From: Nemopilema nomurai
Lineage: Eukaryota > Cnidaria > Scyphozoa > Rhizostomeae > Rhizostomatidae
Reading direction: 5' to 3'
DNA: 64,000 nucleotides
NCBI GenBank assembly: GCA_003864495.1
Contig: ML133389.1
Location: 372,001-436,000 of the forward strand
The notes below the pieces were generated by a model. It was not told where the DNA came from, did not search any database, and saw only the letters and a program-made list of their open reading frames with translations. Positions 33,401 through 45,185 of this stretch are shown here, one piece after another. The position numbers and the translations under genes are program-made. How positions within the stretch are numbered: the first letter of the stretch is position 1; every line of letters begins with the position of its first letter.

Positions 33401-35354
33401 TATAATATTAGCATGCTTGCTGTTGTAATGATGGAATGATGCAAAATTGATTTTAACTCACAACAATTCACTCAACAGGCGTCCATCTTCTGAATATAAA
33501 CGGGACCTGGGATCTAACAGACGACACTGTCTGTCATAGTGAAACAGAATTGACGAGCAGTTTAGATTTGATGAAGACCGCTGCGAGGTCTGAAGATGAT
33601 AATGTCATTGCCAAAAGAGTTGTTAAAGAAAAGAAGGTCGACCTTAGCGGTAAGTTCATTGCGGTTTTGTGTATGTTGTGTGCCGACAACAATGTAACCA
33701 GATTTTATTCAAATGGTTTATTCCCTCTTTTGGACAAGATAAGTGTCATTCCGTATCATATCATACCATATCATCATATCATAATCATATCATACCATAT
33801 CATCATATCATAATCATATCGTATCATATCATAATCATAATCATATCATAATCATAATGATGTCATTTATCATATCATATCATATTATTTGTTATAGCAG
33901 GTTAAATTTCCGGCAACCAAAGGTTGATAAACTTGCAGAATAAAATAAATCCTCATTACAATCAAAGTAAATGTCCTATAAATAAACGGCCATTTCAGTA
34001 AAAATCTAAAAATTACAGAGTACATATCAATGGGGGACATGTTAATTGGGAACAATAGTAATGTTTACTTACTTATTTGTAGATAATGAACTATTGCTGC
34101 TTTCACATGTTCAACCCCAAATTAGCTACCCCTGGTCGAGATTAAGAACTATTTATTAAAATGTTAGCGAACAGAGCGAAATAGACAGGGTCTTATTGAC
34201 CTAAAGAAAACTAAAAGTCCAAATGCGCCAACGGACAAACTTTAGACAGATAATTGAAAAGAAAACGCAAAAGGAAAGAACGTTGCAAGGGATAAAACTG
34301 AGCAGATAACAGGGAGTCAATAGAGTTTTATTTTTTTCTAGGTGGAATCTGTTGCCATTGGATACCAAAGGTTGGTTGCAAATGGGGAACTTGGCGTGTC
34401 ACAGAGTTCAGGGAGGATGCACTTGAAGTCCCGCGTAATGACAAAGATTGGAAGCTAAGAGCCATTCCGAGTCCGCTTTTTGGCATGAGTTCAGAGGGAA
34501 TTGTCAAAACGCAGGCACAGGCTGCTGAGGAGGAGTCAATAAGCGATAGAGTCCGTGAATTCAAGGGAACGATTTCCAGGAAAGTAACGAAGGTAACCAC
34601 GACGATGAATGGTCTTTTGACCAATGCTTTGTCTGAAGAGAATGAGGAAGTCTACATACCTCTCGAGGTTGTCAAAATTCGAAACCAGTTTATACGCCCT
34701 CTACATGAAGTAGTTAACAAAATAAGGTCACATTTCATCGAAGCTACCCCGCAGCGTTACCGGCAGGTCGGCGATGATTCGCTGAACGCCCCGCTAGGAT
34801 GGCTGGTGCGCCGGGATTTTTACATCACATTCTCAAAGCTGTTGTTGATTGGGAAGAAGACCGACTCAACCGTGTCAAGATTCATCTTTGGTTATAAGTC
34901 CACGCATAACATGTGGTCGCTTGTCAAGGAGGTATCAGCTGCTTGTGCGGAAGAACCCGTTCTCAAGGAGATTGTGAACATCATTGAGAAATCGCCCTTT
35001 CTATTCGATGACGATTTACGGGCTCGAAACTTCATATGCGAGACTTTGAATTGGCAAAGCGAATCCAGAAATGAAAAGCTATTGGTCACGTGGTTCCAGA
35101 CATTCGTGCGTGAAAGAAGAATAATCACTGATTTCTTTAACAGTAAGTCAATGTGGAGGCGCCACGAGAAGGAATTGGAAATTCTCGTGAAAGATGTAGC
35201 CTGTGTTCTCAGTTTGCTGAACGAATACCAGTTCAACTTGCATGTGGATTTTGAGCACAAGGAGCTGGCAAAGAAGCTTGAGGAACAGTCTATGGGGCTG
35301 ATACTACAAAGGACAGCAGCAGATGTCGACTTGGATGTCATGGTGTTTGAGTAG
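21478..35354 (+). CDS. PH and RUN-like domain protein, 16 exons
   Basis: Exons: 21478-21492, 23851-23937, 24218-24304, 24736-24840, 25291-25383, 26482-26519, 27220-27392, 27950-28032, 28360-28431, 28618-28708, 29077-29121, 29255-29320, 29624-29706, 30686-32900, 33479-33649 and 34342-35354. All joins are GT-AG and in phase, giving about 1478 residues. Exons 2-5 form a PH domain (NWKQRY, KLFVYENEE, then a C-terminal helix with the conserved Trp in EDYQFWLSGLQYI), which usually binds phosphoinositides or proteins. The large exon is acidic and low complexity with a polyalanine run. The last exon ends in a RUN-like helical domain (NEKLLVTWFQTFVRERR, VLSLLNEYQFNL), a fold used in small-GTPase and vesicle-motor interactions. 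The middle is unrecognised. Exon 1 (MDFSL) and exon 6 are the least certain. Confidence 0.8.
22306..22375. repeat. 35-bp direct duplication
   Basis: Two copies of a 35-bp unit starting GAAGTAATTT at 22306 and 22341, within intron 1 of the PH/RUN gene. Confidence 0.85.
23026..23277 (+). pseudogene. Penelope-like element fragment (GIY-YIG endonuclease region)
   Basis: On the plus strand the cysteine motif CNCQRNDTCPFNGKC is followed, after a stop and a deletion, by ETCVMLTESKFKTRYRNH, STELGKCVCTL and HTVSWTILSKN. This combination matches the C-terminal GIY-YIG nuclease module of Penelope-like retroelements, which nicks target DNA. Upstream RT sequence is not visible; the preceding 80 bp are CAA/CAC-rich. 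It is a dead 3' fragment in intron 1 of the PH/RUN gene, in the same orientation. Confidence 0.65.
25829..26213. repeat. 41-bp satellite, about nine copies with higher-order pattern
   Basis: The unit contains CTTGCAGCCCCAGTAGAGCA and recurs every 41 bp in intron 5 of the PH/RUN gene. Variant positions alternate in blocks: units with ATACGAG, units with ATTAGAG, and units starting CTTTAAC instead of CTTTAGC, in a repeating order. Confidence 0.95.
28438..28532. repeat. 20-bp ACGTCA-rich tandem repeat
   Basis: Units of CATCATACTACGTCACACGG, about four copies with partial units at the ends, just after exon 9 (28360-28431). Each unit holds TACGTCA, which resembles a CREB/ATF half site. Confidence 0.9.
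32464..32493 (+). repeat. GCT trinucleotide tract encoding polyalanine
   Basis: A run of GCT codons in exon 14 of the PH/RUN gene encodes nine consecutive alanines inside a charged Lys/Glu/Ala-rich helix-prone stretch. Confidence 0.95.
33747..33890. repeat. ATCAT/CATAT microsatellite
   Basis: About 140 bp built from ATCATATC and ATAATC units in intron 15 of the PH/RUN gene, 100 bp after the exon 15 donor. Confidence 0.95.
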
Positions 35355-36578
35355 GCTCGTCTCTTGAGTACTTCTTTCGAACGACAAACTTACCTCAATT
35401 ATGTCGTAGTAGATTACTATTGTTCTGACAAGTGTTTTTTAAAAATTTGAATGAACATGTATTCGTGCCTGGTGTTCGGTTCAATCATAAAACAAGAATG
35501 AAATCTTAATCTAAATAACAACTTTCTGGATCAATTTTGTCGCCTTTAAGATCTGAATTTTGTCATTAACCCTGGCAAACCTCACTAGATCAAAAAACAA
35601 ACTAAAATAAATGTTGCAACCGACCTTTGTACTTTGTGGTAATAGGTTTTAGCAAAATCAACCATTTCGTTTAAAAACTTCCTAACACGCCAAAGTATGC
35701 AGCAAATAATTTCTGGAGCACCGCGAAAGACAGACTAACTTTCGCTTGTCTGAAGGCCTAAGATTATGACGTCATTGTCTAGAAAATGAAGCTACCAGTA
35801 AAGTACGGTAATAGACAACAGCTAGATGCAACTGAAAGGCAGACAAAAAGTTCAATTTAGAGTTACGAGAGATTTTACGTACAAATGAAAAGTAAAAAAG
35901 AACATAAAAGAAAAGGTCCTTTTGAAAAGTACATTAAAAAAGGATTTAAAAAATGTTAAAGAGGAGTGATGAATAGACATTTCTGTTTCGAAGCCACGTA
36001 GATAAGTAGATATTAAAAATTTTGTAGTAGGTAATGTGGAATGGGAACTAAAGGAAATCGCTTTCTTTATCGCCTCCCATTGTTCTTTGATAAAAGTTTC
36101 CTCTTTGTAACATTGTTGTGTAAAATATCAGCTTTGAAAATACAGCTTTTTCTCTTGTCTCACTCTTCTTGATTTTTGAAAATTTCTTTTTAAAAGTGAT
36201 AGAAGTTGAAACGTTTTCAAGATAAACCTGAGAGAGAAACAAGAGTGAATAACGACCATGCAGGAACGAAATCCGAATTCTATCTGAAGACTTTGTATCT
36301 GTGAACACGAGATTACCACGACAAACAGCAGGTGCAATATTTCTGTCTGGTTTTTCTCAGATTTGATTCGTTGTAAGGAAGTAAAAACATCAAAAACATT
36401 AAAACACTAAAGTCATTGGGCATGTGCATTGTTTCTTGTAGTGTTTGTTTCCTGCAGCAAAGCAATATTTCACATTCGAGAATTCGAGACATAAAACGTG
36501 TTTGATCTCAAATTTCTAAAAAAAAGACAAAGCAACTGAAGTCCATTTAGGCTTCGAAGCAATTCTTATCGGCCAAGT
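35355..36578. other. Intergenic region between convergent PH/RUN and P450 genes
   Basis: About 1.2 kb, AT-rich. AATAAA at 35606-35611 is the best polyadenylation signal for the PH/RUN gene. No convincing gene was seen; short open frames here lack family resemblance. Confidence 0.6.
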
Positions 36579-38883
36579 TCATGATTCGCTGATTCCCTTT
36601 CGCTTTATCAGTTTTACTCTAAATGGCTTGGGTACATAAACAATGGAGAAGATTCCATCTGAATCTGGAGGATCTCCAGTTTCAGAGGCCACCTCATACC
36701 GATAGAGGATGCTTGACAAGAACAGAAACAGCTCCGTTTTAGCCAAGCCTTCTCCAAGGCAGACCCTTCTCCCCGCCATAAATGGTAGATAGCTCCTCTT
36801 TGCACCAATAACAAAGTCACCCTTTTCGTCCAAAAATCGTTCTGGTTTAAATGCGTCTGGTGTGTCCCACTCATTCTCATCGTTATGAAGTGCCCATATA
36901 TTGAACCAAACCTGTGTTCCGGCTGGGATGCCATGTCCCTGGCATTTGGTGTCAGAAATCGTTTTGTGGGGCACCCCCAACGGCGCAACACTTGACATGC
37001 GCAAAATCTCATGTACAACTGCCTCGAAGTATGGAAGACTCCCGCGATCCTTCAAACAAGGTTGTCTCTCTCCAAGCGTCTTTCGCATCTCCTCAGCAAC
37101 TTTCCTCTGAACATCAGGCCACTTTGCCAAGAAAAGAAGGCCCCACCGCAGTGTTGTTGATGTTGTCTCCACCCCTGCTAAGAACAGGTCACTGAGAATC
37201 ATCTCTAGATTAACATCAGTGATATCCCGGCTTGTACTGTTACCCTCTGCATTTTCCACACTAAGCATATACAGCAGTAGGTCCGTAAAGTCACGCAGGT
37301 TTCCAGCATCGAACGACTTCTTGTGCTCGTCTAACTTCGCAGTGAGGAATGTGTCTCTGTTTAATGTGCCTCGTTTAAGATTTGACAATGGCTTGTTCGG
37401 CAGGTATCTAAGCAGCGTTAAAAAGTTAACTGGTGACGTGATATCGAAGTCACGAATAAGTGTAATGGCGTGTACAATCTCGTGGAATTCGACATCGTCC
37501 ATTTGGAAGCGTTTGCCAAACAGAATTGCACAAATGATGTTCGTCACAGAGAGTTCTAAGAAGGAAGTGACTATCAGCAAATGTTTCTGAAACACGGAAG
37601 TTTACGCTAAACCAAGCCACATTGCCTAACAAGTAAAGTACATAACTAGATTCATAACAGTTTTGTCGAAAATGACTGCTGCCACAATTAGCTGCGAATG
37701 GAAAGGTTCGAAAATGCTCATTCACAGAGGACTTGTGACATCACACTTCGAAAGATAACTTGCACTACTACAACTACGTTTGATGGAGAATAATTTAGCC
37801 CTTGACATAGTTCAACTTACAGCTTATGATAATTAACAGGAAGTTGGAAAGATTTGAAAAGGAAATGCTTTTCCAAAAAAGTACATGATCTGCTTTGATT
37901 TTACCTAAATCTTCAGTTGGATCAAAAGCCTGTCCATTCTTTTCGTCAATTCTTTGGAGCAACTTCTCGATTTCCTCCACAACACTCTCTTCAAGCTTGT
38001 TTAGACCTTCACCGTACATCTTCAATGCACCATGTGCAATTTTCCGCATCGCTCTTAGCTTACTTCCGTAGTCTGCGAAAATAATGTCCTGGTAGCCTCT
38101 GGTTACTATGCTTGTTACGAAGTTGTTGTGCGGTCTTCCTGTAATAAAAATGAACTTAAATTGCGAGACGTGGCAAAAGAATCTTCGCTTAATATTATAT
38201 CCTGCATTACTTGCCAGTGATTTTTCTATTAAATGACTCTAACTTCTATGGGCTTAATGCAATGAAATGTTTAAATGGGCTTGAAAATTTCAGTTAACTG
38301 AGAAATTAATTATCTAGCACACAGGCAATTTTGAGGTTACCTTTTAGCTTGATATTTACTGGTATCTATGGCAATTACAGAAACAGTGACTTCATCAGAA
38401 TTAAGAGATTATGAAAATTTGACAAAGCAAATTAAGCCACGAATCTAATCCGAATCAAAATGAGGTTCGGAAAGAAAGGTCTACTCCAGGTTAAAATCAC
38501 AGCATACATCAGACTATCGAGAATATTTTGGTGAACAAGCAGAGCTCCTCCACATCATATTTAAAGACCCCGGCTATATCACGTGGTTAAATACCTGCAA
38601 ACGCTACTCCGTTCGTCATCAGCGCCTCCCTAGCAGCCTCTATACCTTGAATGATGACAATTCGCTCGCGACCAAAGCTGAAACTCAAGACATTGCCATA
38701 ATCTTTTCCAAGTCTTTTGAACTCCTTTACTGGTATGTTGCGTAGCATATGCAGATTGCCGATGAGTGGGAGCGGCAGAGGTCCGGGAGGGTACCGTTTG
38801 AGTTGATGTAAAGTGATGATGTAATCAATGATGACAACAACAACACCTCCAAGAACCAGCGCTGAAATGACTTCGAATATCAT
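36579..38883 (-). CDS. Cytochrome P450, clan 2 (CYP2/CYP1-like), microsomal
   Basis: Three exons on the minus strand (38595-38883, 37905-38138, 36579-37555), both introns in phase 1 with GT-AG borders, total 499 residues, the normal P450 length. A hydrophobic N-terminal anchor (residues about 3-25) is followed by the proline hinge RYPPGPLPLPLIGN, which places it in the ER membrane. The I-helix has AGVETTSTT near 301, ExxR as EILR near 357-360, PERF near 412, and the heme loop FMAGRRVCLG with the axial Cys near 440. It would be a haem monooxygenase using P450 reductase; the substrate cannot be inferred. The third-exon acceptor was chosen because it restores phase and the conserved LSVTNIICAILFG segment. 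Confidence 0.93.
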
Positions 38884-39470
38884 CCTTGGCTCTTAACAAA
38901 AACCAACTAAAAGAAATATGTTGCAGACTCAATACGATTAATTTAGGCCTCAACTCGGAGGGCAGAAAAATTCCCACGGGAATCCGATTTAAAACCTTCA
39001 AACGAACTTCATTCTTCAGGAGAATTACGAAAAAATAAACAAGACCTTGTAGACAGAATGGCTATTAGTTTAGAAATATTGTTTTAATATTTTCAGAGGC
39101 TTGTTACAAAGAAGCAGCTATAAGTACGTTTCTCGGTTTTGTTGATATTATAGCATATTGTAATGCCAGCAACTTGGGATGCTGATTGTCTAGAAGCATT
39201 AATTAAAAGCAGTAAAGATCAAGATCAATAGGATTGGCTGTCCAATCGTCAACTAATCCGTTTCTAAGAGGATGACCAATTTCTTTCTGGAAGGGTCAAT
39301 GATCCTGGGGCCTTATCATGACTTGCACTTGGAAGAGGAAAACCTTTAATATCAAAGCTTTCTATTGCATGAAAATGATAAAAAGTTGCATATGCATGTA
39401 GCACTATTCATTACAAATTGGATACCAAGGGATTATTCTCACTATTTTATTTCAGTATGTGATTATTTCA

Positions 39471-39644
39471 GTTAAGTCATTGCACAAAATCAAAATTCAG
39501 TTAAGTCATTGCACAAAATCAAAATTCAGTTAAGTCATTGCACAAAATCAAAATTCAGTTAAGTCATTGCACAAAATCAAAATTCAGTTAAGTCATCGCA
39601 CAAAATCAAAATTCAGTTAAGTCATTGCACAAAATCAAAATTCA
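39471..39644. repeat. 29-bp tandem repeat, six copies
   Basis: The unit starts GTTAAGTCATTGCACAAAAT and repeats head to tail at 39471, 39500, 39529, 39558, 39587 and 39616 with one visible substitution (CATCGC). There are no unique spacers. It lies upstream of the P450 gene. Confidence 0.96.
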
Positions 39645-41843
39645 GTTTTGATGCGACACATTCGTGGATGAATGCAGTGGTTTAGCAGAAATTAGGAAAA
39701 AAATAAATGAGAAAATGAATAAAGCTAAGTGCTGCGTTTTAAACAATTCTAGAGATAGGAATTTAACATGATGAGTCAAGTTATTTGCTGCACCTGAGAC
39801 AGAGTAGCAAGTCACTGAAATAAGACCAATCAGAGATAGAAATAATCATGATAAGGACATGTTACAAAGATCATTAGCTTGGCAGCAAAAACAAGCATCT
39901 TTTATCGGCCATGTTTCAGAGATGCTGGTACAAATATCATGGAGCCTTTGCAAATATCATGGAGCCTTTGCCGAGAAAAGGAAAGGGAGACGGATCAGGT
40001 TGACGCTGACGAGATGTCGTTTAGGTGCATAACGATTTAAAACGATTAGATTGAGAGAAAGCAAACCAAAGATTTGCAAGCTGATTTGACACTAATGCTA
40101 TTACAGGGCCACGCTTTTTGCGAAGAAAATAATTCGAATATAACCATAGAATGTAGCAGTTTCGAGCTACTAAATTCAAATTCAATATATTATCCATTAA
40201 CCACCCCCCCCCCCCCCACTTTCAAGTTTGTGGCGTGTGCCATGTATTACGTCCAATTTATTTTGGCCCCAACCAAATGAGCGTCCCATCATGTTTAGTT
40301 TAATTTTCAAAATGACCACGCCCATTAAAGACATGGCCAAGCCCTTTAGGCCATTTCAGAGCTAGACAGCAACCCTAGGAAGAAAAGTGCCAGTCCACCC
40401 TTGGTAAAGGCCATGGAAGGTTCGGTCGAGGTAATTTAGAGAAGAGAAATCAGAAAATACAAATATTGGAGAAGAGAAGGTGACGGCACAGCTCTGAAAG
40501 GTGTTTGGATTCGACGGAAGTGGAAAATGGAAGACGAGGCAGCCGAAAGACAGAGTTGGTGGATGATTTTTGAGTGGAAGGGAGGTTGCTACCAGGATTG
40601 ATGTCTTTTGATCTACATGCACTATAGCAGACTTTGGGATACATGCTCTTTTGTATACAAACAAATAAACGCTTGCTGAGCGTTGCTGATTCTATTGTTA
40701 TTAGCAACGCCTAAAATTATCACCAACAAGGGCGCTGGACTATAATTTCAGGGTTCCCGGATTTGACCCCGCCCATCACATGGCCCTCTGTCCATTCAGC
40801 ATGGTTGGAAAAAGTATTGGACCAGAGGGCCATTGGTCTCAGAGAATATTTTGGCTCCCAGAAATAAAACAAGCAGAAATCAGAATTTATATAGAAAGGT
40901 ACCAAAAATTTCAGGCAGAAAGAATCAGCAAACGCAGAAAAAAGAAATGAAAAAAATAAAATAAGTTGTTCAGTCAGCAATTATTAAGCAACCATACCAA
41001 GAATTCAAGAGCCTGAACATTGGAAGCCATTTCAAGTTCATGGAGAGAACTTATGTGAGAGATGAAGGATTTAGAAATTAAAAAATCAAATTGCTTCAGT
41101 TTTGCTTCTGCACTAGAAGTATGCAACAACTTTTGACCAGCTTTAACAACATTTTACAGAGCAAATCCATATTTACAATAACATAAGATAGTTACGAAAT
41201 AGCACCATGTAAAACAGGGAAGTCCTTAACTGAATCTATGATTGAATAGATAGAAAACAGAGCAAACTATGTGATATCAAACTATAGAAATTCATTCAGA
41301 ACAAAGCTATCAATTGTCATACAGCTATTGATGCTTGAAATATTAGTGCAAGTTGCTTTTTATTCTTCAAAGAAGATGTGATATGGTTATGTCTAGTTCC
41401 TAACTGGTTGAGTCACTGTACTTCTGAATGATCAAAAGACGCAACTTTACATGGCTCTTTTCTGTGCTGCTTGTTTATGGTGCAGAAAATATTTGCTTCC
41501 TGAACTGTGGTCCCAAAAAGAAAGAAAAATTTGTCCATCCCTGCCATTCCGCTGAAAAAGACCATTTGGTAAAAACACACTAGGGAGGTTTATTCTCCAT
41601 CATTCTATTATCACATTGTACCTTTTATAATGTCATGGTTAACATCATAGGTCAAACCAACCTTCCATTGTCAGCTAGTAGCAGCCCCTCTCTCTCCAAA
41701 GAAACTTCTAATTGGTGGACAAGGATGAAAACAAGCTAGTGAACCCTTCCGTAAGTAGGTTTAAGTAGGTTAATAAAAGAATACAAATCTGTCTCTAAAA
41801 ATGTAACCTAAGCAGCTATTCCTCCATGAACATAGCAAAGACA

Positions 41844-41908
41844 TGAACCATATTCTACTTTGAAATGAAATGAACCATATTCTACTTTGAAATGAAATGA
41901 ACCATATT
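41844..41908. repeat. 27-bp tandem repeat, 2.4 copies
   Basis: The unit begins TGAACCATATTCTACTTTGA and recurs at 41844, 41871 and 41898. Confidence 0.9.
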
Positions 41909-44900
41909 CGACACCAGTACAAATGTAAACACACATGCACTGTAGAGTTGACCAGCAGTTTTCAATTTGCAAAGGGTAGATGGGTCAGCTCACCTAATTT
42001 ATTGCAATCCTCTACAAACTAAAAAATGTTGTTTTTGAGCCAAGTTAGACAAGTATGCACAACACTGCCAAAATCCTTTATACTAGGGTGGAAAGAGTAA
42101 GCAAATTTAAGCAAATTTGATAGAGAAACACATTAATGGATGACCTTCACATTTAAGTTGATGACATTCTATTTCAGTTGGGTTTTTATCTATCATGTAT
42201 TTTGGCATTTTAAATAATCATACCATCAGAAAAGATAAAATGCAATACTGTATGCAAGAAAACATGCAGCTCACATTTCCCATTATAATGTACACTTTAA
42301 ATCGCACCTTGAATATCTTTTAGTGACCCCCATTTTTCATTGGAACAAACACTAAAGATTGAAATCTATATTATTTTATACTTTCAACTATCTATTGGAT
42401 TTGGCATAAGGCATTCCCCAATCCCCAAAACAATCTCCAAAAAACAAAATGACCATAATTTTGCTGCTTTATCTTTGAAACACATTTGTAAACATCTTAA
42501 ATACAAAATGATCTTGCTATTAATTTCAAATATGAGTGATGAAAATGTTATTTTCTTCTATGCTAAAACACTAGCAACCATGTAAGAAATATTTTTAAAT
42601 GGAACTTTTGAACTGAATACTGGTGAATTCCACATAAATACAATATAAAATGTGGGAATCTTACACATTTTATGAACCTATTTTCCATTACAAGTGAAGA
42701 GCATGTAGCAAATAACAATTTCAGCAAAATATCTGCTGGAAAGAGTTTCTCAGGGTTTTTTGAAAGTCTTTGAAAACCTGGCGTCTCGGCCCAATTTACG
42801 GATGTTGAGCTGACATTTGGCTTACAGTCTTTTCTATGATGGGAACTGCCATGTAAAAACTTTTCCAAAATTCTGGTTTACTTTTTCAGCATTGTTTGCT
42901 GGGCGTTGTTTCTATGCTATTATGGCCTCTGCTATTTAACAACCGCTGGAATTGTAATTCTGCCTCCTACTTTTTCAAGTCTTTCACAATTTCAGAGTGC
43001 TCACTGTTTTATCAAACAGACTTTGAAATCTCGTTAAACAAAAATTGTAGAAAACATTCAACTCAAGATCGTAACAAGCATTAATACCACGCAGGCGAGG
43101 AATGGCCCTGGACACCAAGACAGGCTTGTAATAGGTCCCAGTTGTTTTAAATGCACCAAAACGTCCTTTGAGAGCTCCTTCTTCCCGAGTTATTGTTTTG
43201 ATCATGACAGCAACGAGGCTTTGCCCAAAAGGAGACTGTAATTCCAAGCACTGGCAACACAGTTTCCATAGCAACCATTCTACTGTCACCTGCGCAAGGG
43301 TGGAAGTGGAAAGGGGACTTCACCCGGTGGGGAAGCCGTAGATTGGCATTTTTTGACACAGGGGCATTTTATTAAGAGGATTTCCTTCGGACTGCAAAAT
43401 AATAAAGAAACATAAGGTTAAAAAGAGAACAACTTGATCGTAATATCATTGAAATTTTAAACTGAACCTGTAGGTACTTTTGGATATTTCTTGGACATTT
43501 TACTCTGAGATGTCCAGCAAGCAAAGATGGCTCGAAGGGCCCATTAGGACAGATCATAAAAAGGCATGATGTCTATACAATTATATTATTGTAGTCCACA
43601 CGCATTACCATTTCAAATGGAAAATACAAAGAACAAGAGTTTGCCACATTGAAGGGCATTGCACCTAAAGTGATCGTCAAAAAATAATGTCACATATACT
43701 TACAATGTTTATCACTTTTAACTGACAGAAAAACTTTCAAAATACGAAATATACATTGAATTCACTTTCATTTGTAATCTTCCTTTTAGGGATGAATCTA
43801 TAAGGAATTTATTCGCAAATTCAATACTCGTATACGGTTTATTTGAAATTACTACTAGTGGAAACATTGAATATACATAAAACGACGACCCCGACAAGTC
43901 ATTGCAGTTGCAGTTTGATCCACGACAACTAAAAAGAAATTCGACGAAGAAAGCCTCAATTTGCACGACTTAAATGCCAAACTAAACAGGATTGTGGGTA
44001 AGATAATGTCTTTTGTCTTTGAGATGATGCTTTGATAAACCGTTTGTTGGTTTTTGAAAAATTTCAACAATTGAAGAATCTAATTTTCTTATTGTTAATG
44101 TCCAGCGTCGAATGGCAGATCAAAAAGCATAATTTATCAAAGTTTCGAGTGAAATTCTATCAACAATTATGGGGGGGGGGGGGTGGTAAGTGGTAAGGGT
44201 TCACTTCGTTATCAAGCCTCGTTTGCATTTCCGAAACATGGCTGCGCTGGAAAGAATCTGATTGGGCCAAATCGCAAGTACGTCAATAGAACCAGCCAAC
44301 CACCATAAATGATGAAAAAGAAAGAAGTGGCTAAGAATTAACAAAGTTAACAGAATTCAGAAGTTGAGGAGGGCGTTGAGCAACGCAAGTGAATTTTGGC
44401 GATTATGACAGGGTGAAATGTTTTAGGGTGAAATGTCCCTCCAAGCGTAACATTTGTCATCATTATAAAGAATTTACATCAATGTTAATATTCATTTCGA
44501 TACCTAAGTATAAGACAGGCTCAGGCTTCTGCTGCTCCTGATATTTTTTAGCCTGGCTTAGACTCACCACATACACCGAACTTTTTCGTATGCAAATCCC
44601 CAATAACTTTGTGAAATTGTGTAATTCAGATGACACTTTCTCCTACAAGATTAGGTGTGAGATTTCTATTTTTTGCTCTAAAGGCGACAATTCACCACCT
44701 TTTACCATGAAAAAGTCTTGAAATAGAACAAAAATTCGATGACAATATGAAAAAGATTACACGAGATTAGATTAAAACATGGAGTACCAAGCGACGACCT
44801 CCAAAAAAGCTGAAAATGGTCGAATTTGGACCATCAGTTTTTCAATGAGCAACATGAAACAACACCTTCCAAATTTGCCACGAGTCCTATGAATCGGCCA

Positions 44901-45185
44901 TTAGGCATGCAACGTTGCCATTCGCAGTTGGGCAAGGTTCATAATTGGTTCGTAAGTTAGAACCAGACCAAAGCACAGTAATTAGAAATGGACTGAGACG
45001 GTGCCCAGGTGGCTGTACTTAGGCCGATTGGTGACAATCCTGCCTGGCCTTAAGATCAGAAGATATTGTTTCACTCAACTGATTAGCTGATGTTTGTGAT
45101 ATCATCGTGTGGTACCAAGTTATTTAGAGATATTCCTAGAAACGTTTAAAAACAAACGAGAAACTAAACTTGGTTTTTAACCCGA

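Larger units (their letters stand above)
38884..45185. other. Gene-poor intergenic region
   Basis: 6.3 kb between the P450 and TRIM-like genes. It contains the 29-bp tandem array at 39471-39644, a 21-bp duplication near 39935-39970, a C14 run at 40204-40217, a 27-bp tandem at 41844-41908 and a G13 run at 44171-44183. Several open frames of about 60-124 codons were examined, and none shows a domain, splice logic or family resemblance. Confidence 0.5.

Noticed and set aside
39471..39644. Regular 29-bp repeats resembling a CRISPR array
   Set aside because: The units are head to tail without unique spacers, and the context is a eukaryotic genome; it is a minisatellite.
40204..44183. C14 run at 40204 and G13 run at 44171 as ends of one inverted element
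   Set aside because: Beyond a few shared bases next to the runs, the flanks do not pair; they are treated as independent homopolymers.
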